A model generated the notes under the pieces. That model saw only the letters and a list, made by a program, of their open reading frames with translations, was not told the DNA's origin and ran no database searches. Shown in pieces: positions 54,000-62,470 of a DNA stretch of 64,000 nucleotides. Numbering within the stretch: the first letter of the stretch is position 1; each line of letters opens with the position of its first letter. This stretch comes from RHLJ01 sp040222455 (GTDB lineage Bacteria; Bacteroidota; Rhodothermia; Balneolales; Balneolaceae): contig JAVKDD010000033.1 of the NCBI GenBank assembly GCA_040222455.1, positions 62,001 to 126,000 of the forward strand. Direction: 5' to 3'. The position numbers and the translations under genes were made by a program.

Positions 54000-54076
54000 G
54001 TCATTTTGAGGGAAAGCGAAGAATCTGAACTATTAATCAGTTTTGCAGATCCTTCGGAAGTATCCTCAGGATGACT
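54000..54076. repeat. Dispersed palindromic repeat, copy B
   Basis: 77 bases, GTCATTTTGAGGGAAAGCGA to CCTCAGGATGACT, same orientation as copy A, with the same downstream flank (AAATATATGTTTCTTCTT and TTGTTGAATATTGAATATTCC at about 54112-54132). It lies between the ABM start and the FAD-protein stop on the minus strand. Confidence 0.85.
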
Positions 54077-54134
54077 GAAATATATGTTTCTTCTTTCATT
54101 GTCCATTCCTTGTTGAATATTGAATATTCCTTAT

Positions 54135-55691
54135 TCAACCATTCCTAATTGAAATCGCATTAGCAACTTTTTCCCCATCAATAGCAGCAGAGATTATTCC
54201 ACCAGCATAGCCCGCCCCTTCACCGCAGGGAAATAAACCTTTTATTCGAATATGTTCCAATGTTTTTCGATCTCTGGGAATTCGAACAGGAGACGAAGTT
54301 CTCGTTTCAGGGGCATGAACTACAGCTTCGTTCGTCATATAGCCTTTCATAGATTCACCAAAAGCTCTGAATCCTCCCTTCAAAGTTTTATGAATAAATT
54401 CTGGAAGTACATTTCCCAATTCAACGGAAGATATTCCCGGTGAATATGAAGTATCTGGTAAATCTGCTGAAACTTTCCCAGTCACAAAATCTTCCAGTCG
54501 TTGCGCCGGAGCTGTTTGCGTGCGACCTCCTGCTTCCCATGCTTTTTGTTCAATGGATTTTTGGAATTCCATAGCTGCTAAAGGACCAAACTTTTCAAAA
54601 GGTTTAAAATCGCCTTCATTCAACTCAACTACAATTCCCGAATTTGCTGTTGAGCGTGCTCTTCGTGATGAAGACCAACCATTAGTTACTATTTCTCCGG
54701 GACTTGTTGCACAGGGCGCAATCACTCCACCAGGACACATACAAAATGAATACACTCCTCGCCCACCGACCTGCTTTACAATACTGTAAGGTGATGGAGG
54801 TAAAAACTCACCCCGATCTTCGCAACTATATTGAATTTGATCAATCAAGCTTTGAGAATGTTCAACTCTAACTCCAATTGCCAACGGCTTCAGTTCAATT
54901 TCGATTTTCTTATGATGAAGCAATTCAAAAATATCACGTGCAGAGTGACCAGTGGCTAAAATTACATTATCAGATTTAAATATATCACCAGATTGGGTTT
55001 TTACACCTTGAACGGAATCTCCATTTAGCAAAAAATCTGTAACTCTAGAGTTGAAATGTATTTCTCCCCCATGTTCTAAAATACATTCCCGAATTCTCTC
55101 AATAATCTTTGGGAGTTTGTTAGTTCCAATATGAGGATGAGCTTCAACCATAATTTCTTTAACCGCACCAAATCCCACTAATAATTCTAAAATTCGGTTT
55201 ACATCTCCTCGCTTTTTGGAACGAGTGTAGAGTTTACCATCCGAGTAGGTTCCTGCTCCACCTTCCCCAAAACAATAGTTCGAATCTTTGTTTACAATAT
55301 GATCTACATTGATTCCTTTAAGGTCTTTGATGCGAGCCTTTACATCTTTTCCGCGTTCCAGTACTACTGGTTTTTTGCCTGCTTCTATTAAACGAAGTGC
55401 TGCAAATAGACCTGCCGGACCAAGTCCAACTATAATCACTTCTTCTGCATTAGAAACGTCTGGATAATCAGGAATTTGAACTAAGGTTTCTTTAAAATCT
55501 TCGTTCACATAGACCTGAACTTTTAGATTTATGATCACTTGTTTCTGACGGGCGTCAATGGATCGCTTAACAATTTCGATGTGCTTAATTTCGTCTTCAG
55601 GAATTCCTTCTTGTTTAGAAATGAATTGCTGAAGCCTTTCAGATTGACCGGCTATCTCCGGTAAAACTCTGAGTTGTAGTTGTTTTTGCAT
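54135..55691 (-). CDS. COG2509-type NAD(P)/FAD-dependent dehydrogenase
   Basis: 518 residues. The Rossmann motif VIIVGLGPAGLFAALRLIEAG (about 85) and ARIKDLKGINVDHIVN are followed by the family signature NYCFGEGGAGTYSDGKLYTRSKKRG, the second cofactor site VILATGHSARDIFELLHH and the Cys-containing GVYSFCMCPGG. It ends with IRGLFPCGEGAGYAGGI-type text (IKGLFPCGEGAGYAGG). This large uncharacterised FAD protein is widespread in bacteria; function unknown, soluble. Single gene between repeat copy B and a membrane protein. Confidence 0.9.
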   Translation of the reverse strand: MQKQLQLRVLPEIAGQSERLQQFISKQEGIPEDEIKHIEIVKRSIDARQKQVIINLKVQVYVNEDFKETLVQIPDYPDVSNAEEVIIVGLGPAGLFAALRLIEAGKKPVVLERGKDVKARIKDLKGINVDHIVNKDSNYCFGEGGAGTYSDGKLYTRSKKRGDVNRILELLVGFGAVKEIMVEAHPHIGTNKLPKIIERIRECILEHGGEIHFNSRVTDFLLNGDSVQGVKTQSGDIFKSDNVILATGHSARDIFELLHHKKIEIELKPLAIGVRVEHSQSLIDQIQYSCEDRGEFLPPSPYSIVKQVGGRGVYSFCMCPGGVIAPCATSPGEIVTNGWSSSRRARSTANSGIVVELNEGDFKPFEKFGPLAAMEFQKSIEQKAWEAGGRTQTAPAQRLEDFVTGKVSADLPDTSYSPGISSVELGNVLPEFIHKTLKGGFRAFGESMKGYMTNEAVVHAPETRTSSPVRIPRDRKTLEHIRIKGLFPCGEGAGYAGGIISAAIDGEKVANAISIRNG

Positions 55692-55723
55692 GTTAGAAGT
55701 TAGCTAAACTTTTAGAAACACAT

Positions 55724-57091
55724 TTATTGAATCCAGAAAGGTATTTCTTCTTCGTAACTCATTAATTGACCTAATGAGTCTCTTTCAGCATCAGCTTCAT
55801 CAAGTACGGGACGATATACTCCTAGCTCATATTTTCCAGTATCGAGTGTATCTGAAAGCATAAACATACTTTTAAAACCAGCCTGATCGGTTCTGCTATG
55901 GTTATAAAAAAGAAAATCAGACTCCAGAGTATCTTTTTTATTTAAAGTGACTGTAAAGAACTGATTCGTACATTTGATGTTTTGCTGGTTGATTTGTTTA
56001 CGCCTTTCGTATCTACTTAAAGAATCAGCTGGGGTTGCTTCTTCACAATACTCCCCCAATTTTCGATCCAACATTTTGCTGTATGGAATGAATAATGAAA
56101 AATATTCTCCTTTCTTTACATATGGGGAATTCATAGTAGGCCTATCGAAGAAGAGTCCATCAAACTCGGATTCATAATTTTCTGGAAGAATAGTTGAAGC
56201 ACTAGATCTAGCTGTGTAAAAGTCACGAGGTTGAATAAGATTCACATTCATCAAATTAAAAATTGCATTCATAAAAATTCCCATAAACACTGCGAAAAAA
56301 ATTATTCCATATATCTGATTTTTATTTTTTGGGATATTTGAAGCAAAACTTAGTACTAAAAACTGAATTGGTTTATAAATAAACGGATAAAAAACTAATC
56401 CAACATACCAAGTGATCTTAAAGTGAATACGGGCGAATTTTTCCTGATCCCGATATTTTTTCATATTTAGAACCAAAGAAACTATTGATATGCTAATCAA
56501 TAAAACACCCGCACTAATCAATATTATCGTAGAATAAAGGTCGAATATTTCTTCTGAAACCATCAGCTTTACCCCATTCATCAACAGGAAAAAAACCGAG
56601 TATAAAAAACCAACCCCTATCATATATAGCACGAAAAGAAACGCAGTTGAAAATATTAGACTGGCAAGGCGGTCAGCTGCTAATAGAAATGAATCCTGTG
56701 TTCCAATTCTTTTCTTCATTTCTGACCGGTACAGTTCACTATACTCTAGCTTATCGTATTGAATTCCTTCGGTAAATACAGAACGCAATCCCATCAAACC
56801 TACCCAAAAAGCACGGACAATAAAGTGAAATACAAAAGCAATACTGAGCACTTTTAGAGCGGTAAGTACAACTCCTACTACCAACATTGGCATTAACTCA
56901 TCAATAAAACCCGAATCTAATTGTAAGTTAAATCGGTAATATTGATAAAAATCCATTACATATTGGGGAATCTGAATCGTTGCAAAAATTGCAAGACCTG
57001 ATATTAAAAGCTCTGGTTCCCAGCTTTGTTCTGCTACCCGTTGCAGCCAATTTTTATTATGCCCTGTGTCATCAATTTGCTCTTCTTCCAA
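55724..57091 (-). CDS. Polytopic membrane protein, unknown function
   Basis: 455 residues with about five or six membrane segments in the N-terminal two thirds (PMLVVGVVLTALKVLSIAF, FSTAFLFVLYMIGVGFLYSV, STIILISAGVLLISISIVSL, WYVGLVFYPFIYKPIQFLVL, GIIFFAVFMGIFMNAIFN). A hydrophilic C-terminal ~150 residues carries CEEATPADSLSRYERR and a beta-rich ending. The N-terminus HNKNWLQRVAEQSWEPELLIS is the most conserved-looking part. No named family recognised. Confidence 0.7.
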   Translation of the reverse strand: MEEEQIDDTGHNKNWLQRVAEQSWEPELLISGLAIFATIQIPQYVMDFYQYYRFNLQLDSGFIDELMPMLVVGVVLTALKVLSIAFVFHFIVRAFWVGLMGLRSVFTEGIQYDKLEYSELYRSEMKKRIGTQDSFLLAADRLASLIFSTAFLFVLYMIGVGFLYSVFFLLMNGVKLMVSEEIFDLYSTIILISAGVLLISISIVSLVLNMKKYRDQEKFARIHFKITWYVGLVFYPFIYKPIQFLVLSFASNIPKNKNQIYGIIFFAVFMGIFMNAIFNLMNVNLIQPRDFYTARSSASTILPENYESEFDGLFFDRPTMNSPYVKKGEYFSLFIPYSKMLDRKLGEYCEEATPADSLSRYERRKQINQQNIKCTNQFFTVTLNKKDTLESDFLFYNHSRTDQAGFKSMFMLSDTLDTGKYELGVYRPVLDEADAERDSLGQLMSYEEEIPFWIQ

Positions 57092-57141
57092 CTTGTAGTA
57101 TTTCTTAATGAATAGTTACTTTCAAAGTGCATCAAACACAT

Positions 57142-57172
57142 AAAAAAGGCAATATCTTTTAATGCCTTTTTT
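57142..57172. terminator. Symmetric hairpin with terminal T/A runs between divergent genes
   Basis: AAAAAAGGCA and TGCCTTTTTT are 10-base exact inverted arms around an 11-base loop. The hairpin is A/T-flanked on both sides, so it can terminate in both directions, yet it lies in a divergent intergenic spot, 57 bases before the MBL-fold gene. It could be a 5' attenuator of that gene or a relic. Confidence 0.5.
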
Positions 57173-57228
57173 GAATGATGAGTCTGTATTCATGGTTACT
57201 CTATCAAATCAAAACTAAATACACTTCC

Positions 57229-57978
57229 ATGAAAAAATCTGTTCTTACGTTACTATTCCTATCACTGCTAGCTATTCCTTCTTTTGCTCAGCTTTCTAAC
57301 TCACCTGATACTTTTGAAACCGAAAACGGTGAGTTAATGATCTTCCCAATCAATCACGGAACCGTTGCATTTACTTTCGATGGCAAAACAATATTCGTTG
57401 ATCCTTTTGGTGGAGCTGAAAAATTTACCAACTTCGATGCACCAGATGTGATTTTTATTACCGACATACATGGTGATCACCTTAATGCAGAAACACTAGC
57501 TGGACTTGATACTGAAAATACCATTTTTGTAGTACCACAAGCTGTAGCCGATGCATTGGATGAATCTTTAAAGAAGAATTTAATAATCATTGCGAACGAG
57601 GAAACCAAAGTTGTGCTGGGAATGAATGTAACAGGCGTAGCAATGTACAACTTACCTGATGATGAATCTTCTCGTCACAAAAAAGGTCGTGGAAATGGAT
57701 ATATCATCGATTTTGGAGGGAAGCTTGTGTACCTCTCAGGTGATACCGAAGATGTTCCTGAAATGCGAAATCTCGAAAATATTGATATCGCTTTTGTGTG
57801 TATGAATCTCCCTTACACTATGGATATCTTCCAGGCAGCAAGTGCTGTTGTACAGTTCCAACCTGCAATCATGTATCCATATCATCATCGTGGACAAGAT
57901 ATCGAGAAATTCAAAGCCATTGTTGATCTTGCTGAGATTGATACTGAAGTCAGATTAAAAGATTGGTATTCGAATTGA
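57229..57978 (+). CDS. Exported MBL-fold metallo-hydrolase
   Basis: Starts at ATG 57229 (MKKSVLTLLFLSLLAIPSFAQ signal peptide); an upstream Met at 57175 adds 18 residues. 249 residues. Metal motifs FITDIHGDHLNAETL (HxxDH-type), YLSGDTEDVPEMRNLENIDI (Asp) and MYPYHHRGQD (His). The first motif is HGDH rather than the canonical HxHxDH, as in UPF0173-like branches. Function unknown. Repeat copy C begins 26 bases after the stop. Confidence 0.88.
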   Translation: MKKSVLTLLFLSLLAIPSFAQLSNSPDTFETENGELMIFPINHGTVAFTFDGKTIFVDPFGGAEKFTNFDAPDVIFITDIHGDHLNAETLAGLDTENTIFVVPQAVADALDESLKKNLIIIANEETKVVLGMNVTGVAMYNLPDDESSRHKKGRGNGYIIDFGGKLVYLSGDTEDVPEMRNLENIDIAFVCMNLPYTMDIFQAASAVVQFQPAIMYPYHHRGQDIEKFKAIVDLAEIDTEVRLKDWYSN

Positions 57979-58003
57979 TTTTACTCATTCAATAAATTTC
58001 TTC

Positions 58004-58080
58004 GTCATTCTGAGGATGCCTCCGAATAATCTGCAAGACTATTTCTTTTTGCAGATCCTTCGCTTTCGCTCAGAATGACT
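58004..58080. repeat. Dispersed palindromic repeat, copy C (inverted core)
   Basis: 77 bases, core in reverse orientation to copies A, B and D: GTCATTCTGAGGATGCCTCC at the left and TTCGCTTTCGCTCAGAATGA at the right. The right flank ACTATTATTGACATCATTCT is shared with copy D. Confidence 0.85.
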
Positions 58081-58106
58081 ATTATTGACATCATTCTGAA
58101 TACTGA

Positions 58107-58645
58107 ATCAAGTTCGATGAAAAAACTCAATATGCTGATCAAATTTTTCATGGCAGAATAATCGATGCTAAATCATATCAAATAAAAGATATTGATGGAA
58201 ATAGCTATACAGAATGGTACTTCACTTTTGATGTTATAAAAAAATGGAAAGGGGACAGAAAAAGTCGTATAAAAATTTTTATGGAAGGAACAAGTTGTGA
58301 CTTCTACTTTGATATTTTTGAAAATGAATATTTAGTGTATGCTAAGAAAGGAACATCCATACTTAGTCGTGATCTCAATCCGACTGACCAATCACTGGTA
58401 TAATAGTAAGTTTTTTTGAAAACAAGCATACCACTTCTTTATGCTCTGGAACTAAATCACGGTATACACACTCTGGAATAATCACAACTGATAACTTTGA
58501 ATATGAATTCTCCGATCTTGATAAAGTTTTTCCTAATTCAATTAAACTCATTCCTTATTACTTCAACTTCACTAACCTATTCCTCCTAATTGGAGTTATT
58601 CTTGCCGGCATGTATGTTGGGAACAAGAATAAAAAGTCTTCCTGA
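58107..58645 (+). pseudogene. NTR/TIMP-like secreted protein, truncated and frameshifted
   Basis: The frame opening at 58107 lacks any start codon (TGA at 58104 precedes it) and reads IFHGRIIDAKSY, then WYFTFDVIKKWKGDR and ENEYLVYAKKGTS: the bacterial netrin/TIMP-like pattern (xFxGkV, FxVxxxWKG, YLVYA). It stops at 58401. The expected C-terminal TSLCSGTK continues in another frame (58388-58645), ending with a membrane helix LFLLIGVILAGMYVGNKN. So the signal-peptide region is lost next to repeat copy C and a frameshift lies near 58388-58403; the stop falls inside copy D. Confidence 0.75.
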
Positions 58646-58708
58646 GCGAAAGCGAAGAATCAAAGTATATAACCTGCAAGACCCTTCGGAGGTATCCTCA
58701 GGATAACT
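58636..58708. repeat. Dispersed palindromic repeat, copy D
   Basis: 73 bases from GTCTTCCTGAGCGAAAGCGA to TATCCTCAGGATAACT, same orientation as A and B, slightly shortened and with mutated ends. It overlaps the last ten bases of the NTR-like pseudogene. Confidence 0.8.
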
Positions 58709-59062
58709 ATTATTGACGTCATTCTAGTATAAGTTTCTAATTCGATGACAAACTAATTGCTGAGTACAATAAAGAGCCCTTAAACACCATCCTTAGAATG
58801 GTGAGTTTTTGTTACTGAAGCCTGTGCCGATGAAGATCAGTATCGGCACAAAAGTAAGCAAATGATTTAAAAGCGATCTACATAACAAAGAAGCTGAAAC
58901 TCGGGGATCACCTCGCTCCGCTCGTGAATGGGATTAATTTCTCCTCATTAACACCTAGGAAACCATTAACTCACTGCCCACTAGACATTTACGTCTGAAT
59001 TATACAAATTAACCGCAATATGGACGAAAAATAGGGTCGTCCGTTTCACTAAAAATCGGGTT
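58709..59062. other. Non-coding region before the cytochrome gene
   Basis: About 350 bases without a convincing frame. It holds a terminator-like hairpin CACCAT/ATGGTG (58785-58803) with a T-run to 58810, and a perfect 9-base stem TGTGCCGAT/ATCGGCACA at 58823-58831 and 58842-58850 with a 10-base loop. The rest (58860-59062) appears unstructured. Confidence 0.55.
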
Positions 59063-60055
59063 ATGAAAATACTAGCAAAAATCCTCGGCGGACTACTACT
59101 GCTTATCATTCTTATAGTTTGTGGTACATTAATCTATGTTTCAACAGTACTTCCAAATGTTGAACCAGCACCAAATTTAACTATCGAACTTACTCCTGAA
59201 CGGATTGAACGAGGAGAATTTTTGGCAAAGAATGTGTATGTATGTATGGATTGCCATTCTGAACGGGATTATAGTCGTTTTGGATTGGTCATTACCGAAT
59301 CCGCTCTTGGGAAAGGAGGAAACCTATTTGGTCTTGAACAAGGATTTCCCGGTGATTATTACGCTGCCAATCTTACTCCATATCATTTAGAAAGCTGGAC
59401 TGATGGCGAGATCTTCAGAGCAATAACAACGGGCGTAAATAAAGACGGTAATGCTCTTTTTCCAATTATGCCGTATACCAACTACCGAAGAATTGATAAG
59501 GAAGATATTTACGATATCATTGCCTATTTGAGAACACTTGAACCTATTGAACATGAAGTTCCTGCTTCCTCCTCTCCTTTTCCTATGAATTTCATTATCA
59601 ATACTATTCCAACTGAACCTGAATTTATTGAGAAACCTGATATCAGTGATCGAATTGCTTATGGAAAATACCTCACGATAGCCGGTAGTTGTGCCGATTG
59701 TCATAGCCCAATTGATGATAGAGGTGCACCACTTCCGGGAATGACTTATGCAGGCGGAATGGACTTCAATATTCCAACGGGCGGAATCGTATATTCGGCG
59801 AATATCACTCCACATAAAACAACGGGCATTGGAGCTTGGACGGAAGAAATGTTTATCGCTCGTTTTAAGCAATTTCAGGATTCAACCAATCTCATCAATC
59901 AAAACCTTGTGGATGCCGGAAGTTTCCAAACGGAAATGCCCTGGCGATTTTACAGCAAAATGAGTGAAGAAGAACTGGGTGCAATTTTCGCTTATTTACA
60001 GACTCTGGAACCAGTTGAGCATACGATGTCGAGGTTCGTGGCGGAGGCAGAGTAA
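59063..60055 (+). CDS. Membrane-anchored diheme cytochrome c
   Basis: 330 residues, N-terminal anchor LLLLIILIVCGTLIYVSTVL, then two c-type heme motifs: Cys61-x-x-Cys64-His65 (CMDCHS) and Cys210-x-x-Cys213-His214 (CADCHS). Each half ends in a similar YDIIAYLRTLEPIEH / LGAIFAYLQTLEPVEH segment, so the two domains arose by internal duplication. Similar to alcohol- and sugar-dehydrogenase cytochrome subunits. It could take electrons from the GMC dehydrogenase, but the genes are 14 kb apart. Confidence 0.92.
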   Translation: MKILAKILGGLLLLIILIVCGTLIYVSTVLPNVEPAPNLTIELTPERIERGEFLAKNVYVCMDCHSERDYSRFGLVITESALGKGGNLFGLEQGFPGDYYAANLTPYHLESWTDGEIFRAITTGVNKDGNALFPIMPYTNYRRIDKEDIYDIIAYLRTLEPIEHEVPASSSPFPMNFIINTIPTEPEFIEKPDISDRIAYGKYLTIAGSCADCHSPIDDRGAPLPGMTYAGGMDFNIPTGGIVYSANITPHKTTGIGAWTEEMFIARFKQFQDSTNLINQNLVDAGSFQTEMPWRFYSKMSEEELGAIFAYLQTLEPVEHTMSRFVAEAE

Positions 60056-60071
60056 CTCTTTTTATCTCTTT

Positions 60072-60177
60072 TCATCCTGAACTTGTTTCAGGATCTGTGA
60101 AGATTAGAGCGTTGATCTATATTTTTACTTCTTCAAAGAATCACTCATTACAGATGCTGAACTGAATTCAGCATGAC
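60072..60177. repeat. Long inverted-arm repeat (REP-like, second family)
   Basis: TCATCCTGAACTTGTTTCAG (60072-) and the arm ending CAGCATGA around 60150-60177 are imperfect inverted copies (TCATSCTGAAYT-GTT-CAG-ATCTG in both) flanking about 55 bases. It differs from repeats A-D and lies just downstream of the cytochrome gene. Confidence 0.65.
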
Positions 60178-60388
60178 AACTTATTTACTTTTCACCTCGT
60201 CACGTAGCTCTGCTGCGTGATGCTTTTGGAAGCTCTGCTTCCATTAAGGCAGAGCTTCAAATTAGCATTCCGAACGAGACATAAAACAAACATTTTTAAT
60301 ATCTTTAAACCAAAGAAAAATCTTCTCACAATGATTTCTGAGATAGACCTCCTATATTTTGAGCCTTACTTACACTCAACATCTGCGA
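60178..60388. other. Tandem hairpins upstream of the lactonase-like gene
   Basis: CACGTAGC-TCT-GCTGCGTG (60201-60219) and GAAGCTCTGC/GCAGAGCTTC (60229-60238, 60249-60258) form two strong adjacent stems. The remaining ~130 bases before ATG 60389 have no gene. Confidence 0.6.
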
Positions 60389-61576
60389 ATGAAATCTACT
60401 CTTATTCTCTTTCTCTTATTTTTTATGGCATCCATTACCGCATGTGAATCTCAGACTAACCAAGAAGACACTCTGATTGATAATGGAGGAATTATAGTAC
60501 CAGTTCAACCAACACATCTTTTTATTGGAACCTATACCAGAGATGAAGGCTGGGTAAATGGAACCGCAGATGGAATATATCGACTTAGCATTTCTGAAGA
60601 CGGATCCCTCTCTTTAGATGAAACTGCAGCAGAAGTCATCAATCCTTCATTTGTGGCAATTACAGGAGATAAAAAAAACTTGTATTCAGTGAGTGAACTA
60701 GGTCGTGGTAATGAATCTACTGGTTTCATTCATGCATTCATTGTGAATGAAGATTTAAGCCTTACTTTTATTGCCAAATATCCAACTAATGCGAAATCAC
60801 CGGCACACGTTTCTATTGATGAAACAGGAAAATTCGTTTTTGTAGCAAACTATCAAGGTGGAGTGGCAATGGTTTACATTCGAAATGAAGATGGAAGCCT
60901 GCAATTCAGTCAACAACTTGACCACTCTGGCTCTGGTCCACACCAAAACCAGAATGGTTCTCATACTCATATGGTGAAAGTAAGCCCCGATAACAATTAT
61001 TTATTTATCCCCGACTTAGGTAGTGATAAAATATGGAGTTATAAAATCAATCATGAAACGGGTTCTGTATCCAAGACAATGCAAGAATTTGGAACCGTTG
61101 CACCAGGTTCGGGGCCTAGACATATGGACTTCCATCCTACTAAAAACCTTGCTTATGTGATGAACGAATTAAACAGTACCGTTTCTGTTTTTGATTATGA
61201 CCCTGAATCAGGTTCATTAACTGACATTCAGACAATTACCACCCTTCCATCTTCATTTTCTGATCGGAATTCGACGGCAGATATTCATGTACATCCAAAT
61301 GGAAAATTCTTATATGGTTCAAATCGTGGACATAATAGCGTAGTTAACTACTCAATTGATGAAGTAACTGGAGAACTCTCTTACTTAGCTCATACTTCGG
61401 TTGAAGGAGAGTTTCCCCGTAATTTTGCGATTTCACCTTTAGGTGAGACCTTGTATGTCGCTAATCAAAATACCAATAATATCACTGTTTTCGATTTGAA
61501 TGCCGAAACTGGAGCACTTAGTTATACGGGAGAATCTATTTCTATAGGTACTCCTGTTTGCATCGCATTCTTTTGA
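60389..61576 (+). CDS. 6-phosphogluconolactonase-like beta-propeller lipoprotein (lactonase, YbhE family)
   Basis: Starts at ATG 60389 (MKSTLILFLLFFMASITACES), a lipoprotein signal with ITAC. 395 residues: seven-blade lactonase pattern HLFIGTYTRDEGWVNG, VSELGRG, HVSIDETGKFVFVANYQGG, HMVKVSPDNNYLFIPDLG, GPRHMDFHPTKNLAYVMNEL, ADIHVHPNGKFLYGSNRGH and PRNFAISPLGETLYVANQNT. The HMVKVSPDNNY and HMDFHP blocks are typical of 6-phosphogluconolactonase/carboxy-cis,cis-muconate cyclase. Being exported it acts on unphosphorylated lactones or is only structural. Confidence 0.88.
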   Translation: MKSTLILFLLFFMASITACESQTNQEDTLIDNGGIIVPVQPTHLFIGTYTRDEGWVNGTADGIYRLSISEDGSLSLDETAAEVINPSFVAITGDKKNLYSVSELGRGNESTGFIHAFIVNEDLSLTFIAKYPTNAKSPAHVSIDETGKFVFVANYQGGVAMVYIRNEDGSLQFSQQLDHSGSGPHQNQNGSHTHMVKVSPDNNYLFIPDLGSDKIWSYKINHETGSVSKTMQEFGTVAPGSGPRHMDFHPTKNLAYVMNELNSTVSVFDYDPESGSLTDIQTITTLPSSFSDRNSTADIHVHPNGKFLYGSNRGHNSVVNYSIDEVTGELSYLAHTSVEGEFPRNFAISPLGETLYVANQNTNNITVFDLNAETGALSYTGESISIGTPVCIAFF

Positions 61577-61630
61577 AGATCTGAATCATTCTGTTATAGA
61601 AATAGTTAAGCTTTCAATTAATCAAATTGA

Positions 61631-62470
61631 ATGAATGATCGATTTATAGAACAAATTTATGCTTCTCATACTGAGTGTGTTAAATGTCCTTCAAAAGAAG
61701 AAATTAGCAGTTTCTACACGAACCTATTGGGAGCTTTATTTCCGAATTATGCTACTCAATCTTTTGAATCACTTACCAAATTCAATCTCTATATACTGAG
61801 TCTACGTGAAGAGCTCTACGAGATGTTGTATACACAACTTCGCAACACAGATATTGATGCCCATGATGTAACCAAATACTTTTTTGATGCTATTCCGTTG
61901 GTATATAAACAACTTCAGGAAGATGCTATTGCAATGTATGAAGGCGACCCTGCTGCAACAAGTATTGACGAAGTAGTCCGCTCTTATCCTGGCTTCTACG
62001 CAATAGCTGCATATCGGCTAGCACATGAATTGGCTAATTCTGGTGTAGAGATAATTCCTCGAATGTTTACGGAACATGCCCATAGCATTACTGGTATAGA
62101 TATTCACCCTAAAGCTACGATAGGAAGTTACTTTTGCATAGATCACGGAACTGGGATTGTAATTGGAGAAACCACAATAATTGGTAATCATGTTAAAATT
62201 TACCAAGGAGTTACGTTGGGAGCATTAAGCGTAAAAAAGGAAGACGCAAAAACCAAACGTCATCCAACCATTGAAGATCATGTAGTAGTTTATTCTGGAG
62301 CAACAATTCTTGGTGGGAAAACTGTGATTGGCAAAGGAAGTATCATTGGTGGAAATGTATGGGTTACTCAAAGTGTACCTGCCAACACCAAAGTACATTA
62401 CACGAATAAAGTAATTATAGAAGGCGAAGAATCTATTGATACTAACCTTTTTAAAACTAGCGTATCATGA
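61631..62470 (+). CDS. cysE: Serine O-acetyltransferase (CysE/EpsC type)
   Basis: 279 residues, helical N-terminal domain then left-handed beta-helix hexapeptide repeats: GIDIHPKATIG, YFCIDHGTGIVIGETTIIG with the catalytic His in the active-site loop, VKIYQGVTLGALSV, RHPTIEDHVVVYSGATILGG and VWVTQSVPANT. Makes O-acetylserine for cysteine synthesis. The start overlaps cysM (ATGA 62467-62470), so the pair is a cysteine synthase operon. Confidence 0.95.
   Translation: MNDRFIEQIYASHTECVKCPSKEEISSFYTNLLGALFPNYATQSFESLTKFNLYILSLREELYEMLYTQLRNTDIDAHDVTKYFFDAIPLVYKQLQEDAIAMYEGDPAATSIDEVVRSYPGFYAIAAYRLAHELANSGVEIIPRMFTEHAHSITGIDIHPKATIGSYFCIDHGTGIVIGETTIIGNHVKIYQGVTLGALSVKKEDAKTKRHPTIEDHVVVYSGATILGGKTVIGKGSIIGGNVWVTQSVPANTKVHYTNKVIIEGEESIDTNLFKTSVS

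Noticed and set aside
58117..58161. Short frame MKKLNMLIKFFMAE as a start of the NTR-like gene
   Set aside because: It stops after 14 codons and is in a different frame; it looks like chance, though a lost signal peptide with a second frameshift cannot be excluded.
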